This document shows, piece by piece, positions 11,718 through 22,425 of a DNA stretch of 64,000 nucleotides. This DNA comes from Amylostereum areolatum (lineage: Eukaryota > Basidiomycota > Agaricomycetes > Russulales > Stereaceae), in assembly GCA_012932865.1 (NCBI GenBank), contig SAXG01000045.1, forward strand, positions 186,001-250,000, read 5' to 3'. The translations under genes and the position numbers were made by a program. Position 1 is the stretch's first letter; the number at the start of each line of letters is the position of its first letter. The notes under the pieces were generated by a model. The model saw only the letters and a list, made by a program, of their open reading frames with translations, was not told the DNA's origin and did not search any database.

Positions 11718-12002
11718 ACATGTCCTCCCCGGACATTCTCCAAGCCCGATCTTCATCAGGTCGTTGCTGGAGTTCATCGACGCACCGTCTCAACACGGCT
11801 TGCTATGGGCCTTTCAACATGGGCAACTGCGAACATTATAGGGTTCGTCGGGGTGCTTGGAGGGTTAGGATGCGAGCAACGACTGCGATAAAATATAGAT
11901 TGGTGATCAAAAAGCAACAAAATCGTACACGGCGCCCTCGGGACCAGCAGCGCTTGGTAGAAGTACTGTACCCAAATGGCTTGTACTTAATACCGGTTGA
12001 TA

Positions 12003-14434
12003 CTATACATCGATAGTCCTACCACCGGGCAAGCGAACCTTGACGGCGGTTTGGGTCGGTGCACGAACGGCTATGGCAGACTCGGGCAGCGGACTTGGGG
12101 CAAGGTTCCCGCTCTGTTTGTTGAGCGTGATGACATTCTCAAACGCGTTGACTTGCTGGTTGAAAGTGTTGCCCGCGGTGTCGACATAAGCGAGTGTATT
12201 GTTGTTCACGCCGTTGGAGCCACTGTTACCAGTGGACGCGGTATGGAAAGAACCACCTGTTAAAGAAACAATGCAAGTGAGAAGGTAATGGGTGGGGAGA
12301 GCGGAAACCCGCACCTGCTAGTTGGCGTTCCTCGATGGTCGAACCAAGCAAAAAGGGAGCAGGCAGAACATCGCGGTTGTACGAGTGATCAAACGTCGCT
12401 TGGACTGTGCTGTTGGTCAGAAAAGGAACAACCGAAAGCCACTCTGAAAGGGACGAACAACTAGAGCCGCTGGGGTTGGTGATCGTGAAGTTGATGAGCA
12501 AAGGAAAGGCGAAGTTGTCTTTCAGCACAACTTGGCCGTTGTGTGTCGATGTGACCGTGCCGGACGCCGTCTGGTTAACGAGCTATACCATCGTGTTAGC
12601 ATGCCAGAAGCCGAGTAAGATACGGAGAATGGACCTGAATGGAGGCGTTGTTCAAGTACTGTTGGGCGTTGTTGTACACCAGGTCCTGGTGGAAGACGAC
12701 GCTCGTGTGGGTGCCGCTCCCGCCTATGATCTCCGACTCAATATGCACGCTCCTCGTCGCGCTGATCGCGAAGCTCACGTCCCCGTTTGCCTCGGGCCCT
12801 CCCGTCGCCGTCGATTCCGCAAAGTCGGGAGCGTCATACACCGTGATATTTCCCGTGGTCGGCTTTGAGGATGAGTCGAGCGTGACAAAGAGCAGACCTA
12901 GGCAGAAACGCGTTACGGAGAGCCTCAAAGGACCAAGGGTGCTCCGACATACCCGAAACAAACCAGTTCTGATTTATCGTGTGGTCTGCTTCAGCTGAGG
13001 CTACGTCTAAAGTGATGTTATGGGCCTCGCCGTCAGTGAGCACGGGAATGAAAGGCGTCAGATCGAACGGGTACGTCGGGAGGTCGATTGCGCCGTATGA
13101 GGTGATTGGCCTGCACAGAGGTAAACACACCATAATTGGCGGTATGTCAAGGAGATTGCTTACCGCCACGCGGTAGGCACGATCCCGCCTGTGAAGATGA
13201 CAGGGTAGGGAAAAGCTGCACCTGCAACTCTCCCGTCGACGAGGAAACGCACTTCTCGGAACGGACCCTGGCCGAACGTCGTCCCATCTGGAAGGTCACC
13301 AAGGAATTGGTTTGGTGCGTTAAAGTACTAACAACGCATGTCAGACTGCGTCATTCCTGATGAATGCTTTCATAAAGGAACTATACCCAGAACTCCTCGT
13401 TGCCATTTCCAGATGCTTGCAGCTCGGCATATGCAGCCACTGCATTACGAGGGAGCGTAACGTTGAGCTACGAGAGGATGGTGTCAATGCAGTGTCTGAC
13501 AGTATAATAGAAGGCATACCGAGAAGCCAGGGGGGACAGACGCGTCGTTCCCAGTGTCATTCGCCAACGTTGTGATTGGGACTATAAGATCTGCCTTGGG
13601 TGCAGGCGGGTGGGCGGCCGACGATGCGAAGAAAGTTGCATCAAGCGTGGCTGTTCAACTCGATTCAGGGGTCTTTCCCGCCAGTGTGTAACGGGAAGCA
13701 CTGACTGGAGTAGATCCCGTTCAGCCCAGTCTCCAAGAGATTGTCCAATTGGAGGATGAACGTCCCAGGTTTCTCGAACAGGGGGATGAAGCGTGTTGCA
13801 TCCTTGAGGTAAGTCCAGATGATACCATCACCGCTGACAGGCTCGGGAGTGGATGTACGCCAGACTGTAGGATGAGTTTGCGTCAGATAATACGTTCGAG
13901 CACGCGGAGAATGAGAATGACTGGCTTTCGACATTCTGGAAAGTGAATATTCCCAAACGGTCAAACTGTGTACCGTTGCTTGTGACGGTGAAGTTCAGGC
14001 TGACACCTGCCCAGGTGCCCGTATCGCCACAATCCGTAGGAGGCCTGGGGCGTGTGTCAGGGATCGTACAATCATTATAACAGCAAGCCCGCATACGTGA
14101 ACTGTACGACCTCTGCCCTGCGTAACAACGTATAATGTCAGTACACACGGTGCACAGCCACGGATGTGTTCACACACTGTCCAAATGAGTTGGCGAAGTC
14201 CCGTCTGCGCAAGAGGCGATATCAGTAGCGAGCAATACGAGCACAAAACACAATTGCCTACTGCAAAATCCGCACCGTGCATTGCTGAGCATCCTGCGGC
14301 AAAGGGGGAGGCTGAGCAACTTGGAAATCAACCAACCGCGCGCTCTGACCGAGCCCAATCCAGGGCAAGACGAGCGCAAACGAGAGCAAGGACGCCTGTA
14401 TCTGCGCTCCAAAGCGGAAGGGTGCGAGCATCAT
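12003..14434 (-). CDS. Peptide-N4-asparagine amidase A-type secreted protein
   Basis: Resembles plant/fungal PNGase A, which cleaves N-glycans from peptides; it is predicted to be secreted. Reading down the minus strand, MMLAPFRFGAQIQ starts a signal-peptide-like segment (SLLSFALVLPWIGLG), followed by CTVRILQRDFANSFGQ, CGDTGTWAGVSLNFTVTS and GTQFDRLGIFTFQNVE. Then come the family-typical VWRTSTPEP, GIIWTYLKDATRFIPLF and FILQLDNLLETGLNGIYS. Further on are EVRFLVDGRVAGAAFPYPV, the ITSYGAIDLPTYPFDLTPF stretch and HTSVVFHQDLVYNNAQQYLN. Multiple N-X-S/T sites fit a secreted glycoprotein. Roughly a dozen exons; the C-terminal exon stops at 12003-12005. The start could also be the ATG at 14530, which adds 32 residues before the signal segment; the shorter form places the hydrophobic stretch where a signal peptide should be. 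Tail-to-tail with the C1-THF synthase. Confidence 0.85.
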
Positions 14435-14893
14435 GGGCGACGGTGAGCACAGGGGCGGAAAGGCGACATCGTCCCATGAGAGACGATCGCATATATATAC
14501 CAACCACGCCGAGGGCATGAGAAGAACCATGCGCGAGGGGAAAATGATGCGACGGGTCTTCTTCGATCTCCATGTGCTACACGGTCAGTACAGATAACGT
14601 GCTCGTTGGATCTTCTGTCGAGAACAAGGTGCAGACAAACGTAACTCTTGGCGGACCGAGTCGTGGAAGAAGGACGCTGGAATACGAGGCAGGTCGATAT
14701 AAATAAGCAGTAATGTTGTAGATGCGACTACAAAGGATTATCGAGAGACTAGAAAAGAGAGTATAAGATAGCTTCCGAGATACGTGTACAAACGGGTAGC
14801 GAACCGGGACGCAGAGAACTACGTGCACCCACGGATCCCCGTCGAATTCAGCTGCCGCGTCCTAACCTGGGTCAACGACCTACAACTGACCGC
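14435..14893. other. Intergenic stretch between amidase and Pmp3-like genes
   Basis: 459 bases upstream of the amidase start and downstream of the Pmp3-like stop. Short open frames on both strands show no protein-like composition. I see no RNA gene or repeat. Confidence 0.5.
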
Positions 14894-15820
14894 CTAAAAC
14901 TCGTGATTGAATATCTGTGTCTCGTCGGTGCGTCCATTGGTAGCAGCGTTGTCGCCGTTCTGTGCACGTCCATAGGTAGTCCCCTCAGGGTTCTCCGGGA
15001 TATCCGTCGTTGAGGCAGTCCTACGAGAATAGGTGTCGTCATCGGGGGCCTGTCGGCTGGACCGCTTCTTCTTCCTCCGTTTGCGCTGGGAATCCTCGTT
15101 GATGGAATAGGCGTCCTCAGTGCGCGCCCAGCGATCCTTCTTTTTCTTCTTGAGGGTGCCAGAGGGCGCTATGGTGTCCTCAAAGTTGGCGGGATAGTGC
15201 CACCTGCTGGAAGATTGGACACTGCCCGAGTCGTTGTTATTGTAGTAGCGTTCATCGTCAGGGCTCCAGAGTTCGCCGCCATTCGATGGGGCGCGTCGAA
15301 CGTTCGCGCTCTCGGTGGAGACGGATACACTGGAGGCGGCTCCTTGACCGGCTTCGTAGGGTTGGTTCTCGAGGGTAGATTGGGGGTTGCGCTCATTGTA
15401 ACGCTGAGCCCACTGTGAACGTTTCTGGTGGCGTTTTATGGTGGTTGTGTCTACGAGACCATATCGTTGAGCCCACTTGGGTGTGCGGCGATTGTTCTTG
15501 TTATTCCGAATGTTCTGAATGTAGAAGTTGTGGACATGGCCTGAGGGGAGCGTGAGAAGGTGCGGAAAGACAGGAGAAAGACGATCGCACCAGGAATATA
15601 GCCACAGATGGTAAGGAAAAGGTTAAGCCAAAAGTCGCTACCGATGCCAAATCGCGCAGCGACGGCTGGAGGACGAAGGGTGAGGAGGAGGAGAGGGAAG
15701 AGGAAGAGGTGACGTACCGAGGGGAGGGAAAAGAGTTCCTAGGATGAAGAGGAGGACGGCATAACCGTGGTGTCTCTTCGGTTTGAGAGAGATATTTCCG
15801 ACGTCGTACTTTGTAGACAT
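14894..15820 (-). CDS. Pmp3/UPF0057-family membrane protein with long basic tail
   Basis: Pmp3 proteins are tiny two-helix proteolipids of the plasma membrane linked to salt tolerance and membrane potential. Spliced from three exons: MSTKYDVGNISLKPKRH leader, then AVLLFILGTLFPPL joined to AVAARFGIGSDFWLNL and FLTICGYIPGHVHNFYI. This is the family core: the LPPLAV-type turn, the G(I/L)xxDFxxN motif and LTxxGYxPGxxHxxY. After the core comes a hydrophilic tail of about 170 residues with a WAQRY segment repeated twice, a KKKKKDRWARTEDAYS patch and an RKRRKKKRSSR patch, ending NHEF and TAG at 14894-14896. Classical Pmp3 is about 55 residues, so the tail is an extension; from memory, similar tails occur in other basidiomycetes. 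The last exon has no internal Met early on, so it is easily missed by simple ORF calling. Confidence 0.85.
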
Positions 15821-16095
15821 GGGAAAAGGCCTGGTGGATGACCCTGGTCGAGGCGAAGGGAAAGGCGCTTATGAACGGTGGCCAAAACAGACGCAGTGCC
15901 AGTGGCCACTTGGTGGCCACCGCCGCAGCGGCACGCCCGCGCCACCTTCGCAGTCTAGTCACGGTGTGCTGCACGTGCCCGCCCTCTCCCCGCATCCCGC
16001 TCCAGACTCCCGTCGCCGCCTTTAGCCTCGCCTTCTGCAATTCTCCCATCTCTTTCGCGTACTTATCCCCTTCGACGCGTCCTTGACCTCGCAAA

Positions 16096-16127
<32 letters not shown>

Positions 16128-16229
16128 CCTACATCTACCTCGACCGGCCTACCTAACCCTCCGCCACCCTTCTTCGCTTCCGCCGCACCGTTTCTTTGTC
16201 TTCGAACCTCCCGCTCATGAACACCGGGG
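15821..16229. promoter_or_regulatory. Divergent region Pmp3-like / C2H2 gene
   Basis: 409 bases between two head-to-head starts. The right half is strongly pyrimidine-rich, as expected for a 5' leader, and includes an (ACG)n tract and a GACGCGTC octamer (16074-16081) resembling an MCB/MBF site. That octamer also occurs in coding sequence in this window, so its role is uncertain. Confidence 0.4.
16094..16128. repeat. (ACG)n trinucleotide microsatellite
   Basis: About eleven copies of ACG with one GGC interruption, in the presumed 5' leader of the C2H2 gene. Confidence 0.85.
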
Positions 16230-18491
16230 ATGGATCCACACGCACCGTCTCTCCTCAACTCCCCCACCCTCGCATTTTCCGATGTCGTGCACGACGCGTT
16301 CGATGACTCCCAACTCGATTTTCCTCCCTCGACCTCGGCCATCGGCCATACTCCCGTTTTACCCCCTCGTCACTCCCGCCTCTCCATCTACAACTCCACC
16401 TCTCAGCCCTCCCACGAAGCCCACCCTGAAGATGGCGACGATAATCTTGATTTCGAATCATTTCTAATCAACCCGGATCCCTCTCCCATAACTGCTACCC
16501 ACCCTGCCTCCATAATCAACCCACACCCTTCTTCTGGACACGACAATCTACATCACCTACAACAGCCCGACCCGGCGGATCAAGGTCATTCTTTCACAGA
16601 CATGGACACAGACTTTTCTGCTATGTTGGAGATATTGGCTGCTAATAGAGGATCCATCGAGAAGGATAAACTGCGCGCCTCACCGACATTTCACTTTTTG
16701 GACGAAGACGACGCGTCCCGGACGGCTGCCGCACAGGAGAGGCAGCGTAGACGTCGGTTTTCCGAGATTTCGCGATTCTCTTTCGACCACCATTTGGAAG
16801 ACTCGGCCACCGAATTCGAGGACATTGGCGAAGAAACAGCGTTGGGACGACGCAAAAGGAGGAGGCTTAGTCCTGGATCGGACGACCTGGGTGGAAGACC
16901 TACGTCCGACCTGGGAGACTTTGGGGAAATGCTCGGTTTAGGCCACCTTTCGCAGTTTGGACACATCAACGACCAAGACGACCCGTTGGATGCTCATCTC
17001 CGAGATCCCTTTGATGACGAGATCGTGGGTTCCAGCTCCGGCCCCTCCATGCGTCCCGACTCGAACAACAGCACTCGGCATATTCAACGAGCGGTCGTTG
17101 ACAGGCCTTCTTCTTCCGCGGACCATTCGCCACATCACTTCGGCGAAGCCTTGCATTCCCCGTTCCCGTCGACATCGGCTGTACACCAGGCATCATCTGG
17201 TGAAGTTACCCAGGAAAATGACGAGGTCGATCCTTCATCGCCCAAACGATCCGACAAGCAGTTACACGCCTGCCATTGTGGCAAGACCTTCTCTCGGCGA
17301 AGCGATTTTCAACGTCATCAGCGCATACATACCGGTGAGCGACCGTTTGTATGCCCACACGAAGACTGCGGAAAGACGTTCATCCAGGTATGACACTCTG
17401 TTGCCGATGTCTGCACACCTAACTTTCTCTTAAACAGCGATCTGCGTTGCATGTCCACTTGCGTGTGCACACGGGGGAGCGACCACACGAGTGCGAGTAT
17501 CCAGGGTGTGACAAAACGTTTGGTGATTCGAGCTCGCTCGCTCGACATCGACGTACACATACAGGCAAACGGCCATACAAGTGTGAAGACCGTCATTGTG
17601 ACAGGACATTTACACGACGAACAACCCTCACGGCGCATATGCGCTCTCACGATCCGAATTACAAACCGGATCCAAATGTGTAAGTCCTGTCATTATTGAG
17701 CAGGCAAATTCTGACCCACTGCCTATAGGAAGTACGATTTCAAGTCCAAGTCGACCGAGAAAAGGAAGAAGAAAAAGAAAAAGAAAAAGCAAGGCGAGCA
17801 GTCGTCGGGATCGTCGGACGACAATGATCTCGAAGAGTCGGTGCGCACTATAACTCAGCTGCTTCAGCCGTCGTGGCAGATGGCTTTGCGCAACGGCGAG
17901 GGCCCACAGACGGGCCCACCCGAGACACTGGAAACGCAGGTGGCAAACATTAGCGCACAACTTGCGCAGGCGATTGCGCATGCAGAACGGCCTGTTCGAT
18001 ATGACGTGGATGAAGATGGAGACGAAGAGGTGGACGAGCTCGCGGACGATGAGGACGGGTTTGATATGACAAGGCCCAATTCGTACCCGTTTCCCATGCC
18101 TGTCCTGCCGACGTCAAGGCCCCCACTTCTGACTGCCCCCCAGCTTCCACCGCTGTCTGCACCCCCGCTACCTTGCGTTCAGGGGTCCGAACAACTTCAG
18201 CCGTCTTTTCTACCTACGACACATCCAACTCCCCCGCGGCCACCACAAATGAAGCCCCGAATATCCCAAGAACATGTTGCCGACTTTCAGGGGCAGCCTG
18301 GGATGGCTACACCTAATTGGGGGGCACCTTCGAGGGGTGAGGGAGCAACTGTGTTACCGGAGGGTCTGGGAATCTGGGATGACGAGGACGACAGCGACGC
18401 GTTTCCGATCCCGTTGCGGGTGAGGAAAGCGAAGGAGGCTGTCCCGGTTGTACGTGGGCGACCGGGGACGACAATCTTTATTGGGCGATAG
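16230..18491 (+). CDS. C2H2 zinc-finger transcription factor (four fingers)
   Basis: Probable DNA-binding regulator. The N-terminal 340 residues are acidic, Ser/Pro/His/Asp-rich and mostly disordered. Four tandem C2H2 fingers follow: [20 protein letters not shown], then [11 protein letters not shown]...[13 protein letters not shown]...RHRRTH and [11 protein letters not shown]...AHMRSH, joined by TGERP/TGKRP linkers. After the fingers come a Lys-rich basic run ([10 protein letters not shown]), an acidic stretch and a Pro-rich region, ending TTIFIGR before TAG. Introns at about 17388-17438 and 17681-17729 interrupt the second finger and the junction after the fourth. No known target can be assigned; finger spacing is of the Zif268/YY1 type. 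I do not recognise an orthologue. Confidence 0.88.
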
Positions 18492-18920
18492 AACGGTGTT
18501 GGATATGCTCGGATGTACTGCGCTGTGGCATAGGCCGGAGCGTGGAGGACTCTGTGAGTGGGAGAGTGTGGAAGTGTGGGGGTGTGACGAAGACTGATAT
18601 GTTGTATATCAATGCAGCACTGTATTGGGAACTTGGGCGAGAATACCCCTTGAGCAACTTAGATCATAGTATAGCAAGGGCTGGTTAGTCCCTCGGGATG
18701 AAACGGACGTCGGACGACGTCGACGCACATGCAGAACACGGACCGGCGGCGGTGCGCTCCTGCGCTCAACTCACTGCCGCTGAACTCACCTCCGCAATTC
18801 CGTACATTCACGTGTCCCGTTCGCGTCCCCGCGACGGAAGGGCACAAGACATCTGTCCGGGTTCTCACTTCGGCTTCATCTGTAACCACCACCATCTCCC
18901 CACATTCTACATCTCTCGTC
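18492..18920. promoter_or_regulatory. Upstream region of fructose-1,6-bisphosphatase
   Basis: 429 bases between the zinc-finger gene stop and the FBPase start, same strand. Contains the presumed terminator of the first and promoter of the second; pyrimidine-rich toward the ATG. No clear glucose-repression site is identified. Confidence 0.4.
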
Positions 18921-20230
18921 ATGTCCGAAGAGCCACCCAGCACCGAGATCGTTACCCTCACCAGGTTTCACCATCGTCTTCCCCATTTCTTGATCTTCTT
19001 ACTGACCTGAGCTTTAGTCATGTCTTGTCCTCCCAATTTCGCCTCGGATCTACCGCCACTGGCGATCTCACTCTCCTTCTCACCGCCATCCAACTGACTT
19101 CCAAGTTCATCGCCACCAATGTCCGCAAAGCACGCCTCATCAACCTGTGCGCAGACACCCCCATCTCTCGTTCTCTCAAATCACTCCTGATCGCTTTCCC
19201 AGGGTCGGTTTGGCGGGCGAGACCAACGTGCAGGGCGAGGAGCAGAAGAAACTGGATGTTCTCTCGAATGACATCATGATCAACTCTCTTCGAGCGTCGG
19301 GCAAAACCGCCGTGCTCGTCTCGGAAGAGCTCGAGGAGGCAGTCATCATCGACGATAAGCATAAGGGCAAGTACTGCGTCGTTTTCGATCCTCTTGACGG
19401 CAGCAGCAACATCGACGCCGGTGTGAACATCGGCACGATTTTCGGTATCTACGAGATTGTGCGTCCATCTTGCAAGTCGTATGCGTTAGACAGCTCTCAG
19501 CGATTAACGCGTTCTTGCAGGCGAAAGGATCTAAGGGCACCGTCGAGGATGTCCTCCGACCGGGCAGCGAGATGGTCGCTGCCGGCTATACCATGTACGT
19601 CCCCACGTCCTCACCTACCGACTTCGCATCCCTTCTCACACGCGCCCGGCAGGTACGGATCCTCCGCCAACTTGATCCTGACCACGGGCAATGGCGTCGA
19701 CGGATTTACCCTCGATGCCTCCCTCGGCGAATTCGTCCTCACCCACCCCGATATCAAGATCCCGCCGCGAGGCAAGATCTACTCGTTTAACGAGGGGAAC
19801 TCGTGCTATTTCCACGAACCTGTCATCAACTATCTTCACAGCATCAAGTTCCCGCCTGCCGGTCGCTCGCCGTACTCTTCACGGTATATCGGGAGTATGG
19901 TCGCGGATGTGCATCGCACGTTCTTGTATGGAGGCATTTTCGGGTACCCGGATGACAAGAAGAGCAAGAAAGGAAAGCTGAGGTTGTTGTACGAAGCGTT
20001 CCCGATGGCAATGCTTGCGGAGCAGGTGTGTACCGATCTTTCACCATGCATGCCGCCACTGACGCCGTCTCGTCTGAAAGGCTGGAGGCATAGCAACGAC
20101 AGGCAAGATGCGTATCCTCGACATCAAGCCGACGGACATCCACGAACGGTGCTCCGTGTTCCTGGGAAGCAAGGACGATGTGCAGGATTTGATGAAGTTC
20201 TACCAGGATGCGGAGGCTAAACAGGCATGA
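18921..20230 (+). CDS. FBP1: Fructose-1,6-bisphosphatase
   Basis: Gluconeogenic enzyme hydrolysing fructose-1,6-bisphosphate to fructose-6-phosphate in the cytosol. Starts [15 protein letters not shown], then [11 protein letters not shown] and [19 protein letters not shown]. The metal/substrate site [20 protein letters not shown] is intact. [28 protein letters not shown], the family motif [19 protein letters not shown] and [13 protein letters not shown] follow. After the last intron the chain resumes [17 protein letters not shown] and ends AEAKQA before TGA (20228-20230). Six short introns; about 340 residues, the normal size. It lacks a Pro at position 2, the N-degron residue that marks yeast Fbp1 for GID-dependent turnover, so that control may differ (inference). 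Convergent with the Nur1-type gene. Confidence 0.97.
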
Positions 20231-20423
20231 AGACCAACGTTAAACGTTAATAAGGAACAATGTATCACATAGCACATTTGCATTAGACACGGGGGGTCAG
20301 ATAAATTAGTTAATGAAGAGATGTAAATGCATCCCGAGTGTTGGAGAACATATGTGGTTGATGCGTATAATCCGTGCAACGATGTGATCCCTAAAGTAAA
20401 AGTCGTGATAGGTCTAAATGTCC

Positions 20424-21772
20424 CTAGTGTCCCACCATCTCGCTTTCATGCGTCATTACACAGGCGTCTCTACGAACAGGGTTGACGCGCGGGTATACAA
20501 ACTATTCGGGACGTTAAACACGAGCGAAGAAGAGAAGAAACCAACGTACTTTCGTGTCGTATTCATGCATGACTTCTGCCGCAATGATCGAACGATCCTT
20601 GAGCAGGGCATCGTACGTCTGCACTAGGACATTAAGCTGGAAGAGCGTTCGTAAGCTGATAGACCTGTTACCACAGACGCTTGGACACACACCTGAATTC
20701 CCATCCCCAACATAACAAACATGATCATGATCCAATTGCTCGCATTCCACAACATCCACAGGAGAGCGTGCATCGGTGAATACACACAGAAGAGCATGAG
20801 TTCCATTTCTCCCGGGGTCCACACTTCGAGCTCCTGTATGCGTCGAGAGCTATCCGCGGAGGCACCGCTCGTGGACGAGCTGGTAAGCCCGAAGAGGAAT
20901 CGCCAGAAACCAACGAAGGCGCGCCACATGTACGCGCGGACGCGCGTACCAAGCGTTGGCGGGTCCGCGGGCTTGGCCACGAAACGCGCGTGAGGGGAGG
21001 CAACGGGATCCGGTTGTGAATGAAGATGGTATATTTTGGTGTGTGTGAACAAAAAGAGCGTATTCACGGAGGTTGCAGAGAGGAGAAGAAATGTCAGGAG
21101 GACGGTCTGCACGACCATTGAGTATGCGGACGCGGACGCGAAAGTCAAGGGGGCGCACCCAGTCAAGCCAAGAGGCGTTATTGTCCTCGTGGTACATGTC
21201 CTCCCATCCAGTGTTGGAATCTGGAATGCTTCGAACTTGCGAGAGGCGGACTAAGAAGTGCAGCAGATGCAGAGACCCACCGAGGAGCCAGGCTGAAGTC
21301 TTGGGTGCGGGGAGAGGAACGTTCTGAGGGAAGATGGATATCTCGAAGGCGATCCGTGACGGGATAGCGGTCAGTCTGTAGATACAAACCGATAAGAGAT
21401 CTGCGGAATGGATCTCGCACTCGAAGCTCACTTTTCGTACATGCCTTTCTTGCGTACCACTCGCTTTGCGGGAGTGCCATTGGTCCCTACGCCCATTTCA
21501 CTCTTCCGTCCCGTTTTACGCTTTGAGCCGAGCGGAGAATAGGGTGGATCGCGTCGTTGTCGCGCTGAATCCCAGTCAAATGGAAGGCTGGCAGATATTG
21601 AGGGAGAGAGAAGAGGTGAACGCGAGATGGAGTATGAAGGGCGTGTTCGGGGGGTGACAGGGACGGTGGCTTTGGACACAGGTGTGGATGGACCGCTGCT
21701 GCTAGCACTCGAAGATGCAGCTTTTCGTGGGGATGACATGGCATTACTTTGGGCAAAACGACGTAGGTCCAT
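20424..21772 (-). CDS. NUR1: Nuclear rim protein Nur1-type (DUF2418)
   Basis: Inner nuclear membrane protein family; in yeast Nur1 works with Heh1/Lrs4-Csm1 in tethering rDNA and silent chromatin. Reading down the minus strand: a Ser/Pro/Arg-rich N-terminus (MDLRRFAQSN...), FPQNVPLPAPKTSAW, then hydrophobic segments LLGGSLHLLHFLVRLSQV, VLLTFLLLSATSVNTLFLFT and LMLFCVYSPMHALLWMLW plus IMIMFVMLGMGI. The conserved C-terminal block LNVLVQTYDALLKDRSIIAA, VMHEYDTKFVYPRVNPVRRD and ACVMTHESEM ends at TAG (20424-20426). That last block is the signature I used. The final exon (about 75 bases) is reached across an intron near 20480-20545. Start could be 21772 or the next Met at 21739. Function in this fungus is inferred from family. 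Confidence 0.82.
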
Positions 21773-22425
21773 TGTGGCTGATGCGGGGAGTTGAATGAGA
21801 AGAAAGGAGAAGGACACAAGGGTCAATGAACCGGGGCAAACGCGCGTGAGCGTGCTAGTCACGAAGAGTCACAGAGCACGTGTAAATTTGAAATTCGAAA
21901 TTTACCGGTCACCTGTCACGCTTTAACTCGCGACGGAGGCTTTTGACGGCGTTGCCTTGGGTTGTCTCCGTCAAATCTCCAACATGACGGACAATCGAAA
22001 CCCATCGCCTGCGAATGCCGCTCCGCGATGTTTGCGATAATATGGCAGAACGGGGGATCGATAAGTCTATGGATAGAAATTCCCAGGGGGAAAATAAAAG
22101 GGAACAACACGAGGCGGAGGTGGACACGTGGAATATTTATTTGTACACCAAATGGTTAGCAAACAAAAGGCAAACAATAAAATATTTATGATGGTGTTCC
22201 TAGAGTCGAACGTTGGCTTTCGCCTTTTCCTTCCCCCTCCTCCGCCCGCTGCGTTCCCCCAAAACTCCTCCCGTTTCTCGCTTTGCGTGTCTTTTATAGC
22301 GCTCAAAGTCTCTTTCTCTCTTTCTCACCGTCCTCCCTCCCCTTCCTATCTTTTCAGCCATTACTTCCACCCTGCGTCCTCGCACCTCCACGTCCTTGTC
22401 GCCTTCGAATTCGATCAGCGTCAGG
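21773..22425. promoter_or_regulatory. Divergent region Nur1-type / membrane coiled-coil gene
   Basis: 653 bases. Contains a CACGTG hexamer (21877-21882) followed directly by an AT-rich, imperfectly palindromic stretch (21883-21904), and a second AT-rich block around 22090-22200, unusual against the GC-rich surroundings. The last 150 bases are pyrimidine-rich leader. Confidence 0.45.
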
